NCBI GenBank assembly: GCA_934746015.1
Contig: CAKVEW010000015.1
Coordinates: 1-64,000 of the forward strand
Source of the DNA: an uncultured Clostridium sp.
GTDB lineage: Bacteria; Bacillota; Clostridia; Clostridiales; Clostridiaceae
Length of the DNA: 64,000 bases
Reading direction: 5' to 3'
Position 1 is the stretch's first letter. Every line of letters begins with the position of its first letter. This document shows, piece by piece, positions 8,660 to 16,735 of this stretch. Both the position numbers and the translations under genes were made by a program. Under the pieces are notes generated by a model. That model was not told the DNA's origin. It worked only from the letters and a program-made list of their open reading frames with translations, and did not search any database.

Positions 8660-9823
8660 TTAGTTTACACTTTCTTCTTTCAATCTTAAATATTCCTTAT
8701 ATATCTGTACTAATTCCTTGTCAAATAAACTTCTTTTTAATCTTACAGAAGTTGCTCTGACCATTTGAAGAATCCCTTGAGCTGAAATATCATCTAGTTC
8801 TATACCATATTCCTTAAACTTATTAATAATTCCAGCTTTACCAGAATGTTTTCCTATAACTATTTGTCTTTCTAGCCCAACTATTCCTGGATCAAAGGCT
8901 TCATAATTCTTTGGATTTTTAATTGCCCCATCAGCATGAATTCCTGATTCATGTGCAAACATATTATCTCCAACTATAGCTTTCCATGATGGAAGTATTC
9001 TTCCAGAGGCTCTTGATACATATTCAGATACTTCTCTAAACATAGTAGTATTTATATTTCCCTCATATCCATATACAAACATTAGGGACATTAAAACCTC
9101 CTCTAGTGCAGCATTTCCAGCTCTTTCACCAAGGCCATTAACAGTAACGCCTACATGAGATGCCCCTCCAACAATACCTGCTACTGCATTTGCTGTTGCC
9201 ATACCAAAGTCATCATGTGTATGCATTTCTATATCAAAATTAGTCTTTCCATAAAGATATTTTATATCATCACATATCTTAAAAGGCTCCATTATACCAA
9301 CAGTATCACAATATCTAAATCTATCTGCTCCAGCTTTCTTTGCTTCTTCTATAAATTGAACTAAAAAATCTCTATCTGCTCTTGATGCGTCTTCTCCATT
9401 TACAGAAACATATAATCCATTTTTCTTAGCAAACTCTACAGACTTCACCATATTTTCTAATACCCAATCTCTAGAGGTTTTAAGTTTGTGCTTAATATGA
9501 ATGTCTGATACTGAAATAGATATAGCTACAGCATCTACTCCACAGTCTATTGATTCCTCTATATCTTTAATTACAGCTCTATTCCATGCCATAATACTTG
9601 ATTTTAAATTTCTCTTTACAATTTTTTTAATAGCTTCCTTTTCGTCTCCTCCCATAGTAGGGATACCAACTTCAAGCTGGTCAACACCAAGTTCACTTAG
9701 CAAACTAGCTATTTCAATTTTCTCATCGTTTGCAAAAACGACTCCTGCTGTTTGTTCTCCATCCCTTAATGTGGTATCTACAATAAAGACTTCTTTGCCA
9801 TTTTTCATATTCTTCACTGACAT
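8660..9823 (-). CDS. Homocitrate synthase family protein, probable Re-citrate synthase
   Basis: DRE-TIM acyltransferase that condenses acetyl-CoA with a 2-oxoacid. The 387-residue protein has DTTLRDGEQTAGV, the catalytic metallolyase signature, HTHDDFGMATAN with metal-binding His residues, and GLGERAGNAALEEV. It lacks the C-terminal LeuA regulatory domain of full 2-isopropylmalate synthases. Candidate activities are homocitrate synthase (NifV type) or Re-face citrate synthase; the Clostridium kluyveri Re-citrate synthase belongs to this family. The coupled aconitase gene and the absence of nif or lysine genes favour citrate synthesis (inference). ATG start after a GGGGGG-type ribosome binding site. 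Confidence 0.85.
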   Translation of the reverse strand: MSVKNMKNGKEVFIVDTTLRDGEQTAGVVFANDEKIEIASLLSELGVDQLEVGIPTMGGDEKEAIKKIVKRNLKSSIMAWNRAVIKDIEESIDCGVDAVAISISVSDIHIKHKLKTSRDWVLENMVKSVEFAKKNGLYVSVNGEDASRADRDFLVQFIEEAKKAGADRFRYCDTVGIMEPFKICDDIKYLYGKTNFDIEMHTHDDFGMATANAVAGIVGGASHVGVTVNGLGERAGNAALEEVLMSLMFVYGYEGNINTTMFREVSEYVSRASGRILPSWKAIVGDNMFAHESGIHADGAIKNPKNYEAFDPGIVGLERQIVIGKHSGKAGIINKFKEYGIELDDISAQGILQMVRATSVRLKRSLFDKELVQIYKEYLRLKEESVN

Positions 9824-10065
9824 AAAGTTCCCCCCTTTTAAATACTTATTGCTTTTTAAATTTTTGCCCCCACTGAAAATTCAGTTTTTTCTTAAAATTA
9901 TTAATAATAATTCTATCATATATACTAATTGCAAACAATAAAAATTCCTTGGATTTTTTTAAAAATTGCAAGTTTTAATAAAATTATTTCATTTTTCCCT
10001 ATCAAAACAATTTTTTTCATAGTTTTTTGCTTTTTTATGCAATAATTTTATAAAATCTTGCAATA
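9824..10065 (-). promoter_or_regulatory. Upstream region of the citrate synthase-aconitase operon with TTGCAA repeats
   Basis: No gene is seen. The palindromic hexamer TTGCAA occurs at 9929-9934, 9966-9971 and 10058-10063, with ATGCAA at 10037-10042. A possible promoter on the minus strand is TTGTTT-17-TAGAAT ending near 9914. A short hairpin with CTGAAAATTCAG (9877-9888) sits in the leader and resembles half of a CodY box. All regulatory roles are tentative. Confidence 0.3.
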
Positions 10066-10070
10066 TAAAA

Positions 10071-10090
10071 AGAGCTGTTAAAACAGCTCT
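10071..10090 (-). terminator. Terminator of nrdD
   Basis: A 9-bp stem AGAGCTGTT/AACAGCTCT followed on the minus strand by TTTTTATA, starting 4 bp after the nrdD stop codon. Confidence 0.85.
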
Positions 10091-10093
10091 AAA

Positions 10094-12208
10094 TTAAATA
10101 ACATTATAATTTTGTTTTTTACTAGAATGAGATATTCTATCCGCTCTTTCTTCATACTTTCCTGGTCCAAATCTCTCATCTAGGCTTAGATATCCAGTAA
10201 CTCTTGAAACCCCTTGAATATCTTCACTTCCGCACTTACAACACTTTCTTTCACTGCTATTTAAGTATTCTCCACAGTTCTTGCAATATCTTATATGAAA
10301 ATTAATTCCTAAATAACTTATATTCGTATTCTTATATGCATAATTCAATATATCCATTATAACTTCTCCTGAAGGACTATCATCTACCTCTATATAGCTG
10401 ATATGACCTGCATTGCAAAGCTTATGATAAGGTGCTTCTATATCGATTTTGTCTTTTATTGATATTGGATAATTTACTGGTATGTGAAAACTATTTGTAT
10501 AGTAATCCTTATCTGTAACCCCTTTAATTATTCCAAATATCTTCTTATCTTGTTTTATGAATTTTCCCGAAAGTCCTTCTGCTGGAGTAGCATAACAGCT
10601 CCAATTCAATTTAGTTTCCTCAGTTGTTCTATCTATAAAGCTTCTAATATAACTAACTATTTTTATTCCTAATTCTCTTGCCTTGGCATTTTCTCCATGA
10701 TGATATCCTGTTAAAGCCACCAAAGTTTCCGCAAGTCCTATAAATCCTATTCCCCATGTACCTTGCTTTAATATTGGCTCAATAGAATCTTCTTGGGACA
10801 AGCCTTCAGATCCTTTTAATAGTCCTTGCCCTGCTACAAAAGGTAAGTCTTTCACTCTAAGTTTCTTTAAAACACTATATCTATGTAATAAAGATTCCTT
10901 TGCTAATTCTAATCTTTTATCTAATATGTCAAAAAACTCTTCTAAATTACCCTTTGCTTGAATTCCTATTCTAGGTAAATTTATTGTTACTGGAGCAATA
11001 TTCCCTCTACCCTTACATCCAGGCTCACCATTAACATTTTTCATTAAGTAAGTTCTACAGCCCATAGTCGCTGGCATATAACCTGCATCATAATATTCCT
11101 TATTAAAATCTGCATCTATATTCATAAATGTAGGATTCATTCTTTTTGCTGCTACTTCACAAGCTAATTGATATAAATAATGGTATTTATCTTCTGGCTC
11201 TCTATTTACCCCTTCTTTAACTCTGAAAATTATATTTGGGAAAATAGGTTGCTCTCCTTTTCCTAAGCCCTTTTCATATTCCTTTAGAAAAACTTCACAA
11301 ACTAGTGCGGCATCATCTGAATTAGGAATTCCTAAATTAATAGAACTAAAAGGAACTTGAGAACCCGCTCTAGAATGCATTGTATTTAAATTATAAACTA
11401 TACCTTGCATAGCTTGATGAACTCTTTCCTTAAGTCTTTTTTCAGTTATAGCTTCAATTTTTTCACTATCAACACCTAATTCAATAAGTTCCTTTTTTAT
11501 TTCTTTTCTAGTTGGCTCTATAAATATAGATATGTCATTATCAAAATCAGGATGGGATTGTCCTCCAAACATATCATTTTGAGAAGATTGAAGTAATATA
11601 CAAGAAAGCTCTGCTGCAGTCTCAATTCTTCTCGGTTTTTTAATTGTGCCATAGCCAGTATTAAACCCTTTTTCAAGGACTTCTTTCGTTGGTATATGAA
11701 GACAATTGATTGTTAAGTTATAACTATCTAAATCATGAAAGTATAAATCTCCATTTTCATGGGCCTTGGCTAGCTCCTTTGGCATCATTGATAAATTGTG
11801 CCATTTATTTGATTCAGATGCTATTCTTAATAACTTAGAACTAAAATTGTTTCCTACGTTAGCATTATCTCTATCTGTTTCAATTCCTATCTTCTTAATA
11901 GCACTCATTAAATCAGATTTTATTTCTCTAATATGAGTTCTTTCTTTTCTATAATTAGAGTAAACCACTTTAATATTTTCATACCCCCTATCTACTAAAG
12001 CTCTCTCAACTATATTTTGAATTTCTTCAACAGTAATATTTATATTTTTTTCTTTTTCAATATAATTTATTGTCTTTTGTACTATATTTAGTACTTCACT
12101 TTCCTTTAGCTTCTCTCCAATTTCGTCCCCAGCCTTTTTAATAGCATTAGCTATTTTAACAGAATCAAAAGGGACTTCCCTACCATCCCTTTTCACTACA
12201 TATAGCAT
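10094..12208 (-). CDS. nrdD: Anaerobic ribonucleoside-triphosphate reductase
   Basis: Class III reductase that makes deoxyribonucleotides without oxygen, using a glycyl radical set by NrdG and formate as reductant. The 704-residue protein begins with an ATP-cone (~3-95) for dATP feedback control, then the catalytic barrel, a four-Cys zinc site (CKNCG and CCKCG) and the C-terminal radical loop RVTGYLS, where Gly carries the radical. The ATG has GGAGGA upstream. It is transcribed alone from TTGAAA-17-TATAAT (12254-12282). A palindrome resembling an NrdR box lies between promoter and start. Confidence 0.95.
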   Translation of the reverse strand: MLYVVKRDGREVPFDSVKIANAIKKAGDEIGEKLKESEVLNIVQKTINYIEKEKNINITVEEIQNIVERALVDRGYENIKVVYSNYRKERTHIREIKSDLMSAIKKIGIETDRDNANVGNNFSSKLLRIASESNKWHNLSMMPKELAKAHENGDLYFHDLDSYNLTINCLHIPTKEVLEKGFNTGYGTIKKPRRIETAAELSCILLQSSQNDMFGGQSHPDFDNDISIFIEPTRKEIKKELIELGVDSEKIEAITEKRLKERVHQAMQGIVYNLNTMHSRAGSQVPFSSINLGIPNSDDAALVCEVFLKEYEKGLGKGEQPIFPNIIFRVKEGVNREPEDKYHYLYQLACEVAAKRMNPTFMNIDADFNKEYYDAGYMPATMGCRTYLMKNVNGEPGCKGRGNIAPVTINLPRIGIQAKGNLEEFFDILDKRLELAKESLLHRYSVLKKLRVKDLPFVAGQGLLKGSEGLSQEDSIEPILKQGTWGIGFIGLAETLVALTGYHHGENAKARELGIKIVSYIRSFIDRTTEETKLNWSCYATPAEGLSGKFIKQDKKIFGIIKGVTDKDYYTNSFHIPVNYPISIKDKIDIEAPYHKLCNAGHISYIEVDDSPSGEVIMDILNYAYKNTNISYLGINFHIRYCKNCGEYLNSSERKCCKCGSEDIQGVSRVTGYLSLDERFGPGKYEERADRISHSSKKQNYNVI

Positions 12209-12226
12209 TATACATTCCTCCCTAGC

Positions 12227-12238
12227 ACAATATATTGT
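12227..12238 (-). promoter_or_regulatory. NrdR-box-like palindrome before nrdD
   Basis: ACAATATATTGT, a perfect 12-bp palindrome, lies about 15 bp downstream of the nrdD -10 box (12254-12259) and just before the ribosome binding site. NrdR boxes are AT-rich palindromes with ACA/TGT ends and usually occur in pairs; I see only one clear copy, so this is a candidate. Confidence 0.35.
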
Positions 12239-12253
12239 ATATTCTTAGCTTTA

Positions 12254-12282
12254 ATTATATTACGTAAAAATATTCTTTTCAA
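12254..12282 (-). promoter_or_regulatory. nrdD: nrdD promoter
   Basis: On the minus strand TTGAAA (12277-12282), 17-bp spacer, TATAAT (12254-12259), giving a short leader to the nrdD ATG at 12208. Confidence 0.65.
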
Positions 12283-12367
12283 TTGATAAAAACTTAGTAT
12301 TCAGTAGATATACAGAAGTTATATAGTATATATTTCTATATCAGCTCTTTTTATTAATTTTTAGCTT

Positions 12368-12396
12368 TTGACAAAATCATAATTATTTTTTCTAAA
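12368..12396 (+). promoter_or_regulatory. Possible upstream promoter of degV operon
   Basis: TTGACA (12368-12373), 17-bp spacer, TCTAAA (12391-12396). It would start transcripts just at or within the palindromic repeats at 12400-12449. Confidence 0.35.
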
Positions 12397-12399
12397 CTA

Positions 12400-12460
12400 T
12401 ATCAGTATTGATAACTAATAACTGTATCAGTATTGATATAGCTATTAGTTGTGATATAAT
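12400..12460 (+). promoter_or_regulatory. Promoter and palindromic operator of the DegV-PadR operon
   Basis: Promoter TTGATA (12433-12438), 16-bp spacer, TATAAT (12455-12460). The -35 box lies inside a 36-bp inverted repeat (12414-12449) in which 15 of 18 base pairs match. Its core, TATCAGTATTGATA, is also repeated at 12400-12413, 25 bp upstream. Such a site over a -35 box suggests a repressor operator; the PadR-type protein encoded as second gene of the operon is the nearest candidate (inference). Confidence 0.6.
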
Positions 12461-12498
12461 AAATATATAAAGATTATGTTATTATTAGGAGGATTATT

Positions 12499-13344
12499 AT
12501 GCAAAAAATAGCATTAATAGTTGATAGCGCATGTGACTTATCTCTTGAAACAATAAAAGAGAAAAATATTAATTTACTTCCACTTAGAGTTTCTTATTCT
12601 CATGGAGAATATAAAGACAAAGTAGAGATATCTGCTGATGAAATCTATGCCAATCTAGAAAAGGAAATCCCAAAAACTTCACTTCCTAGTGCAGAGGATT
12701 TAGAAGATATACTAGTTTCATTAGAAAATCAGGGATACACTCATGTTATTGCTGTAACTATATCTAGTGGCTTATCTGGGACCTTCAATTCAATAAGATT
12801 AGCCTTAGAGGATCATCCTAAATTAATATCTTATGTCTATGATACAAAAATATTAGCTATGCCTGAAGGAATAGTGGCTATGGAAGTGGCTGATTTAATT
12901 AATTCAGGAAAAAGCTTTGAAGAAATAGTAGATGCTATTCCAAATATAAGAAGAAATATTACTGGGTATTTCACTGTTAATACACTAGAATATCTAAAAA
13001 AAGGTGGAAGAATTGGCAGAGTAGCTGGAACTATAGGTGATATGCTAAACTTAAAACCAATTGTTTCTGTTGATGAAGATGGAATTTACTATACAGTTTG
13101 TAAGGCCAGAGGTAGAAAGCAATCTATTGCTAAACTTACAAGTATATTAAAAGATTCCCTTTCTCAAGGTCCTTGTAAGGTTTGGGTACTTCATGCTGGT
13201 GTTTTAGAAGAAGCAAAGAGATTTTTAGAATCAATTAAAAATTTAGATAATATATTAAGTATTGATATAGCTCAAATTAGCCCAGCTTTAGGAGTACATG
13301 GAGGACCAGGCTTGCTTGGTTTAGCAATTCAAAGGGTTGATTAA
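12499..13344 (+). CDS. DegV family fatty-acid-binding protein
   Basis: 281 residues with the two-domain DegV/FakB fold. Seen are the N-terminal VDSACDL, TSLPSAED, the lipid-headgroup loop TISSGLSGTFNS and GGRIGRVAG. Proteins of this family bind a fatty acid; FakB members present it to the kinase FakA for phospholipid synthesis, but many clostridial DegV paralogs have no defined partner, and no fakA is nearby. ATG follows AGGAGGA. The next gene, a PadR-like regulator, begins 1 bp after its stop codon, so the two are co-transcribed. Confidence 0.88.
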   Translation: MQKIALIVDSACDLSLETIKEKNINLLPLRVSYSHGEYKDKVEISADEIYANLEKEIPKTSLPSAEDLEDILVSLENQGYTHVIAVTISSGLSGTFNSIRLALEDHPKLISYVYDTKILAMPEGIVAMEVADLINSGKSFEEIVDAIPNIRRNITGYFTVNTLEYLKKGGRIGRVAGTIGDMLNLKPIVSVDEDGIYYTVCKARGRKQSIAKLTSILKDSLSQGPCKVWVLHAGVLEEAKRFLESIKNLDNILSIDIAQISPALGVHGGPGLLGLAIQRVD

Positions 13345-13345
13345 T

Positions 13346-13807
13346 ATGGATAATTTCAATCTTCATTTAAGCAGTATAGAAGATATAAAGGAAGAAGAAA
13401 AAAGACTCCAGCAAGAATATAAAGAAAAACTTGCTGAACTTAAGAAGATTCAAAAAGAAAAAGAATCTGTTGGGCAAGTGTTTACAAAGGGGTTATTACC
13501 TATATATGTATTTCATATACTTAGCATCGGTCCATCAAACGGAAATGATATCGCTACTAAAATAGGTGAAAGGACAAGTGGTCTTTGGGTGCCAAGCACT
13601 GGTGGAATATATCCTTTATTAAAGAAACTTGAAAAAGAAGAATATATTATTGGAGAATGGGATGATCCTAAGAAAAAATTTCAAAAAATTTATTCCCTAA
13701 CACCTAAGGGAATTAAGGAATATGAAATAAGGAAAAATCTTTTAAAACAAAAAATTGAAGAATCTTTAAAGGTTTTTAAAATAATTTATAAGGATTTATA
13801 TAAATAA
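13346..13807 (+). CDS. PadR-like transcriptional regulator
   Basis: 153 residues. After a charged N-terminal coiled-coil-like stretch (~10-40) comes a PadR winged helix: the LLPIYVFHILS helix, NGNDIATKIG, GGIYPLLKKLEKEEYI as recognition helix and IYSLTPKGIKEYE as wing. I chose the ATG at 13346 because AAAGGG lies 9 nt before it; an in-frame TTG at 13337 would overlap the degV stop. As the last gene of the degV operon it may control the palindromic operator at 12400-12449. Effector unknown. Confidence 0.82.
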   Translation: MDNFNLHLSSIEDIKEEEKRLQQEYKEKLAELKKIQKEKESVGQVFTKGLLPIYVFHILSIGPSNGNDIATKIGERTSGLWVPSTGGIYPLLKKLEKEEYIIGEWDDPKKKFQKIYSLTPKGIKEYEIRKNLLKQKIEESLKVFKIIYKDLYK

Positions 13808-13876
13808 ATCTTATTTGTATAAACTCTTTATATTATGAGAAAAATAACACTATTAAATTTATAGGTGGTGTTATTT

Positions 13877-14077
13877 TTGAAAGGTAAAATAGTTGATTAC
13901 AATTTTTTTGAGGCCTTTGTTGAATTAGAAGATGATACTATAGTTAAAATTCCATTAAACCAAGTGTCAAATTATTTAAATATAGGAGATACAATTAATG
14001 TTAATTCAACGAATATTAGTAGTTCTCCAAGTAATAGGCCTAAAATTATTCAAGATAAATTAGTTGATTTCTTTTAA
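13877..14077 (+). CDS. Small conserved-looking protein, DUF3006-like
   Basis: About 66 residues if started at the TTG at 13877, which has AGGTGG 9-10 nt upstream; a GTG at 13865 would add four residues and overlap that site. The sequence alternates short beta strands (KIVDYNFFEAFVELEDDTIVKIP) with GDTINV near the middle, resembling the small beta-barrel DUF3006 proteins of Firmicutes. No signal peptide or membrane segment. It stands alone before a terminator. Function unknown; family assignment is by eye only. Confidence 0.6.
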   Translation: MKGKIVDYNFFEAFVELEDDTIVKIPLNQVSNYLNIGDTINVNSTNISSSPSNRPKIIQDKLVDFF

Positions 14078-14081
14078 CAAA

Positions 14082-14109
14082 AAAAGATGCTTGATTTCAA
14101 GCATCTTTT
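14082..14109. terminator. Bidirectional terminator
   Basis: A 12-bp perfect stem AAAAGATGCTTG/CAAGCATCTTTT with a 4-nt loop between the convergent small-protein and ferredoxin genes. Confidence 0.85.
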
Positions 14110-14110
14110 C

Positions 14111-14302
14111 TTATTCTGATACGCTAATTGCACTTACTGGACAACTTGCTTCTGCATCCTTAGCTTCATCTTCATTCTCACTAGGAACATCAGGGTGTGC
14201 AGCCACAGCTTTTCCATCATCATCCATTTCAAATACAGCTTCACATATTGATGGGCATAATCCACATCCAATACATATATCTTTATCTACATGAGCTTTC
14301 AT
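14111..14302 (-). CDS. Ferredoxin, single [4Fe-4S] cluster
   Basis: 63-residue low-potential electron carrier. Cluster ligands are in CIGCGLC near the N-terminus and ASCPVSAI near the C-terminus; the middle is acidic. A further Cys (CPSIC) could form the disulfide seen in one-cluster ferredoxins where the second cluster was lost. It is not the 2[4Fe-4S] clostridial ferredoxin, as the second CxxCxxC motif is absent. It lies downstream of an Mrp-type ATPase gene on the same strand, ~65 bp apart, so co-transcription is possible. Confidence 0.9.
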   Translation of the reverse strand: MKAHVDKDICIGCGLCPSICEAVFEMDDDGKAVAAHPDVPSENEDEAKDAEASCPVSAISVSE

Positions 14303-14367
14303 GCTATTTCCCTTCCTTCATAAATACTTCATTATTATTGTTCCCATGAGTTTAAATTTTATGTGTA

Positions 14368-15210
14368 TTAATATAATCCTTCAAAGATTAAAGAATATAA
14401 ATCATTATTAATTACATATTCTTCTGCCTTGCCTTCTTCTAATGCTTCTGTTAAGTCAACATTAATAGGTAATTCACCAAGTAATGGTACTCCTAAATAC
14501 TCAGCATGTTCTTCTGCTGATTTTTTACTAAATACTTTTATCTTAGTATCACAACCAGGACAGTTAATATAAGACATATTTTCGATAACTCCTCTTATAG
14601 GTAATGGCATCTTATTTGCCATGGCTATAACCTTCTTAACTATCATAGATACCATATCTTGTGGTGTCGATACTATTATAAGTTCTGTTATAGGGAAACT
14701 TTGCATAACAGTTAAAGTTATATCTGAAGTTCCAGGTGGCATATCAATTAATAAGTAATCTAGATCCTCCCAAACAGTATCTGTATATAATTGGGTTAAA
14801 ACACTACTTACTATAGGTCCCCTCCATACTACAGGATCATCCTCTTTAGGGATTAGTAAGTTCATAGATAAAACTTTTACTCCACCCTTAGATTGAACTG
14901 GATAATATTTAAAATTATTTTCATCTATTGGTTCAATATGTGCTCTTTTATCATTTATACCAAAGAATCTAGGCATAGATGGACCTGTAATATCGGCATC
15001 TAATACCCCTACCTTATAACCTTTTTTTCTTAATGTACTTGCTAGTATCCCTGTAACAGTAGATTTACCTACTCCACCTTTACCACTTATTACTCCTATA
15101 ACATTTTTTATTACACCATATTTGGGTTTTAATTTTCCAGAGCCTTTTTGCTCAAAATTTAAAACTTTTTTTGGTTTTTCTTGATTATGGGAAGTTGAAA
15201 CACTTGACAT
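14368..15210 (-). CDS. Mrp/NBP35-family iron-sulfur carrier ATPase
   Basis: P-loop ATPase that binds and hands on Fe-S clusters. The 280-residue protein shows the deviant Walker A GKGGVGKST (~50), DADITGPS, a Walker B region IDMPPGTSD and the CxxC cluster ligand pair in NCPGCDTK (~225). I placed the start at the ATG at 15210, preceded by AGGAGGTG; a TTG at 15228 would read through that site. The upstream lipoprotein gene ends inside the same leader, so the two are probably translated from one transcript. Confidence 0.9.
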   Translation of the reverse strand: MSSVSTSHNQEKPKKVLNFEQKGSGKLKPKYGVIKNVIGVISGKGGVGKSTVTGILASTLRKKGYKVGVLDADITGPSMPRFFGINDKRAHIEPIDENNFKYYPVQSKGGVKVLSMNLLIPKEDDPVVWRGPIVSSVLTQLYTDTVWEDLDYLLIDMPPGTSDITLTVMQSFPITELIIVSTPQDMVSMIVKKVIAMANKMPLPIRGVIENMSYINCPGCDTKIKVFSKKSAEEHAEYLGVPLLGELPINVDLTEALEEGKAEEYVINNDLYSLIFEGLY

Positions 15211-15221
15211 AATAACACCTC

Positions 15222-16061
15222 CTACCAATTTTTTTGTACATCTTTAGGAAGTTCATCTTCCTTGTAGATATTAATATTCCATTCTTTATATTGATTTTCT
15301 CCAACTATATAATAGTAATATTCAGTATTCTCTTTCTTATCTTCTACAGTTATATTACTCTTATATTCAGTTGTGCTATGCCCTCTATTTTTTATCCTTA
15401 TTATAATGTCAAAATCACTTGCATTATTATCTATCATTTCAATATTAGGTGCTGTCTTTTTGGCCTTTTGTAAGAAACTTTCTAAATCAGTAGAGAATAT
15501 ATATTTTAAGCAATCTACATCATCTTTAATATCTATTCCAACTTTTCTATCTTTATAGTCTAAAGTCTTACTTAACTTGTTTATAACATCTAAAATTGGT
15601 TGATAATATATGTATTCAAAATCTCTTGGTTTTCTTATTATTGATAAATTTTGAAGAATTCCTTCATCAAGCCTTTTTGAAACAGTAAAACTAGTTTCGT
15701 CATTATAAAAGTTTCCTTCATATGCTCCAACCACATAATTATACTGTTTTATTTCATCCCCCATTTTAATTTCAAATATGTAATCTGGTTGTAAGTCTGA
15801 TTTAACTTCACTAACCTTAGCCTTTGATAAAAGATTATACATATTTTCTATGGCCTTTTCATCTGTTACAAGAAATTTAAAAGATTTGTCTCTAATACTT
15901 TGAATACTTATTTGATCTACTTGTGCAACATTGTTAAAATAATTATTTTTATTTTTAAAACCACTTTTTATATTATCTACAACTCCACATGACGATAAAT
16001 TAATTGATAATATAACCATTAATGTAGTTATCAAATATTTTGTTACTTTTTTCAATAACAT
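15222..16061 (-). CDS. Putative lipoprotein of unknown function
   Basis: 279 residues with a lipoprotein signal peptide (hydrophobic ~8-22, lipobox LSSC). The mature part is lysine- and tyrosine-rich without cysteine pairs or catalytic motifs I can recognise; two similar segments ending in a YNYVV-G and YYYIV-G strand suggest a duplicated beta domain, perhaps related to the YhfM-like lipoprotein domain of Bacillus. The ATG is very close to its GGGGAAGG; a TTG at 16055 would have better spacing. The stop overlaps the ribosome binding region of the Mrp gene. Confidence 0.7.
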   Translation of the reverse strand: MLLKKVTKYLITTLMVILSINLSSCGVVDNIKSGFKNKNNYFNNVAQVDQISIQSIRDKSFKFLVTDEKAIENMYNLLSKAKVSEVKSDLQPDYIFEIKMGDEIKQYNYVVGAYEGNFYNDETSFTVSKRLDEGILQNLSIIRKPRDFEYIYYQPILDVINKLSKTLDYKDRKVGIDIKDDVDCLKYIFSTDLESFLQKAKKTAPNIEMIDNNASDFDIIIRIKNRGHSTTEYKSNITVEDKKENTEYYYYIVGENQYKEWNINIYKEDELPKDVQKNW

Positions 16062-16105
16062 CCTTCCCCTCTATATAAAGGTTATCCCTACAATTCATTA
16101 TAATT

Positions 16106-16135
16106 AATTAGGAGAAGTATTTACTTCTCCTAATT
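16106..16135 (-). terminator. Hairpin downstream of the 168-residue protein gene
   Basis: Perfect 12-bp stem AATTAGGAGAAG/CTTCTCCTAATT. The T-run is weak on both strands, so it may be a pause or an mRNA-stabilising hairpin. Confidence 0.5.
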
Positions 16136-16186
16136 ATAAATAAATTATAATACTTTAACTCTTTAATAGCAAATCTTATTCAACCT

Positions 16187-16693
16187 TTAACTAAAGCTCA
16201 TTGCTATATAATCAAAAACTACCTTTATACTTTTCTTTTCCTTGCCTTCCCTATAAGAAAATTTAATTATAAGAACTTTTCCCTCTGAGTAATCTCTAAT
16301 ATAGTAATTACTAATATTTTTTTCATTACTTTCAACTATAAGATTCCATTTATAAATGTCTTCAATATTTTTACTACTAATTATATCTCCTTTTATATTC
16401 CTATAAATAGTTTCTATATCACTATTTACAATGGATATACTTCCATATATATCTTCCATATTATTGAAGGTAGCAATGATATCATCTTTTTCATTATTTA
16501 CATTATCTATATACCATCCACTTGGTAATGAAAAACTATACTTTCCCTCTCTCAATATATTCTTATTAAAACTCTCGATATTATTATTTGATATTGCAAT
16601 TTCTTCTATATCTCTTATAAATAAGTTTTTCATTAATACTATAACTACCATAAGAATTGCCGTTAGGATGATGGTGTAGACTTTTTTATTCAT
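16187..16693 (-). CDS. Membrane-anchored protein of unknown function
   Basis: 168 residues: one N-terminal membrane segment (~4-22) and an extracellular domain with a YSFSLPSGWYID motif, typical of small PsbP/DcrB-like folds that begin with FSLPSGW, followed by beta strands. No catalytic residues are evident. It lies ~40 bp downstream of the 468-residue protein gene on the same strand and is likely co-transcribed. I do not recognise the specific family. Confidence 0.6.
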   Translation of the reverse strand: MNKKVYTIILTAILMVVIVLMKNLFIRDIEEIAISNNNIESFNKNILREGKYSFSLPSGWYIDNVNNEKDDIIATFNNMEDIYGSISIVNSDIETIYRNIKGDIISSKNIEDIYKWNLIVESNEKNISNYYIRDYSEGKVLIIKFSYREGKEKKSIKVVFDYIAMSFS

Positions 16694-16735
16694 TTAATAT
16701 ACTCATCAGGACATATAAGTACATTTTGTTTATAC

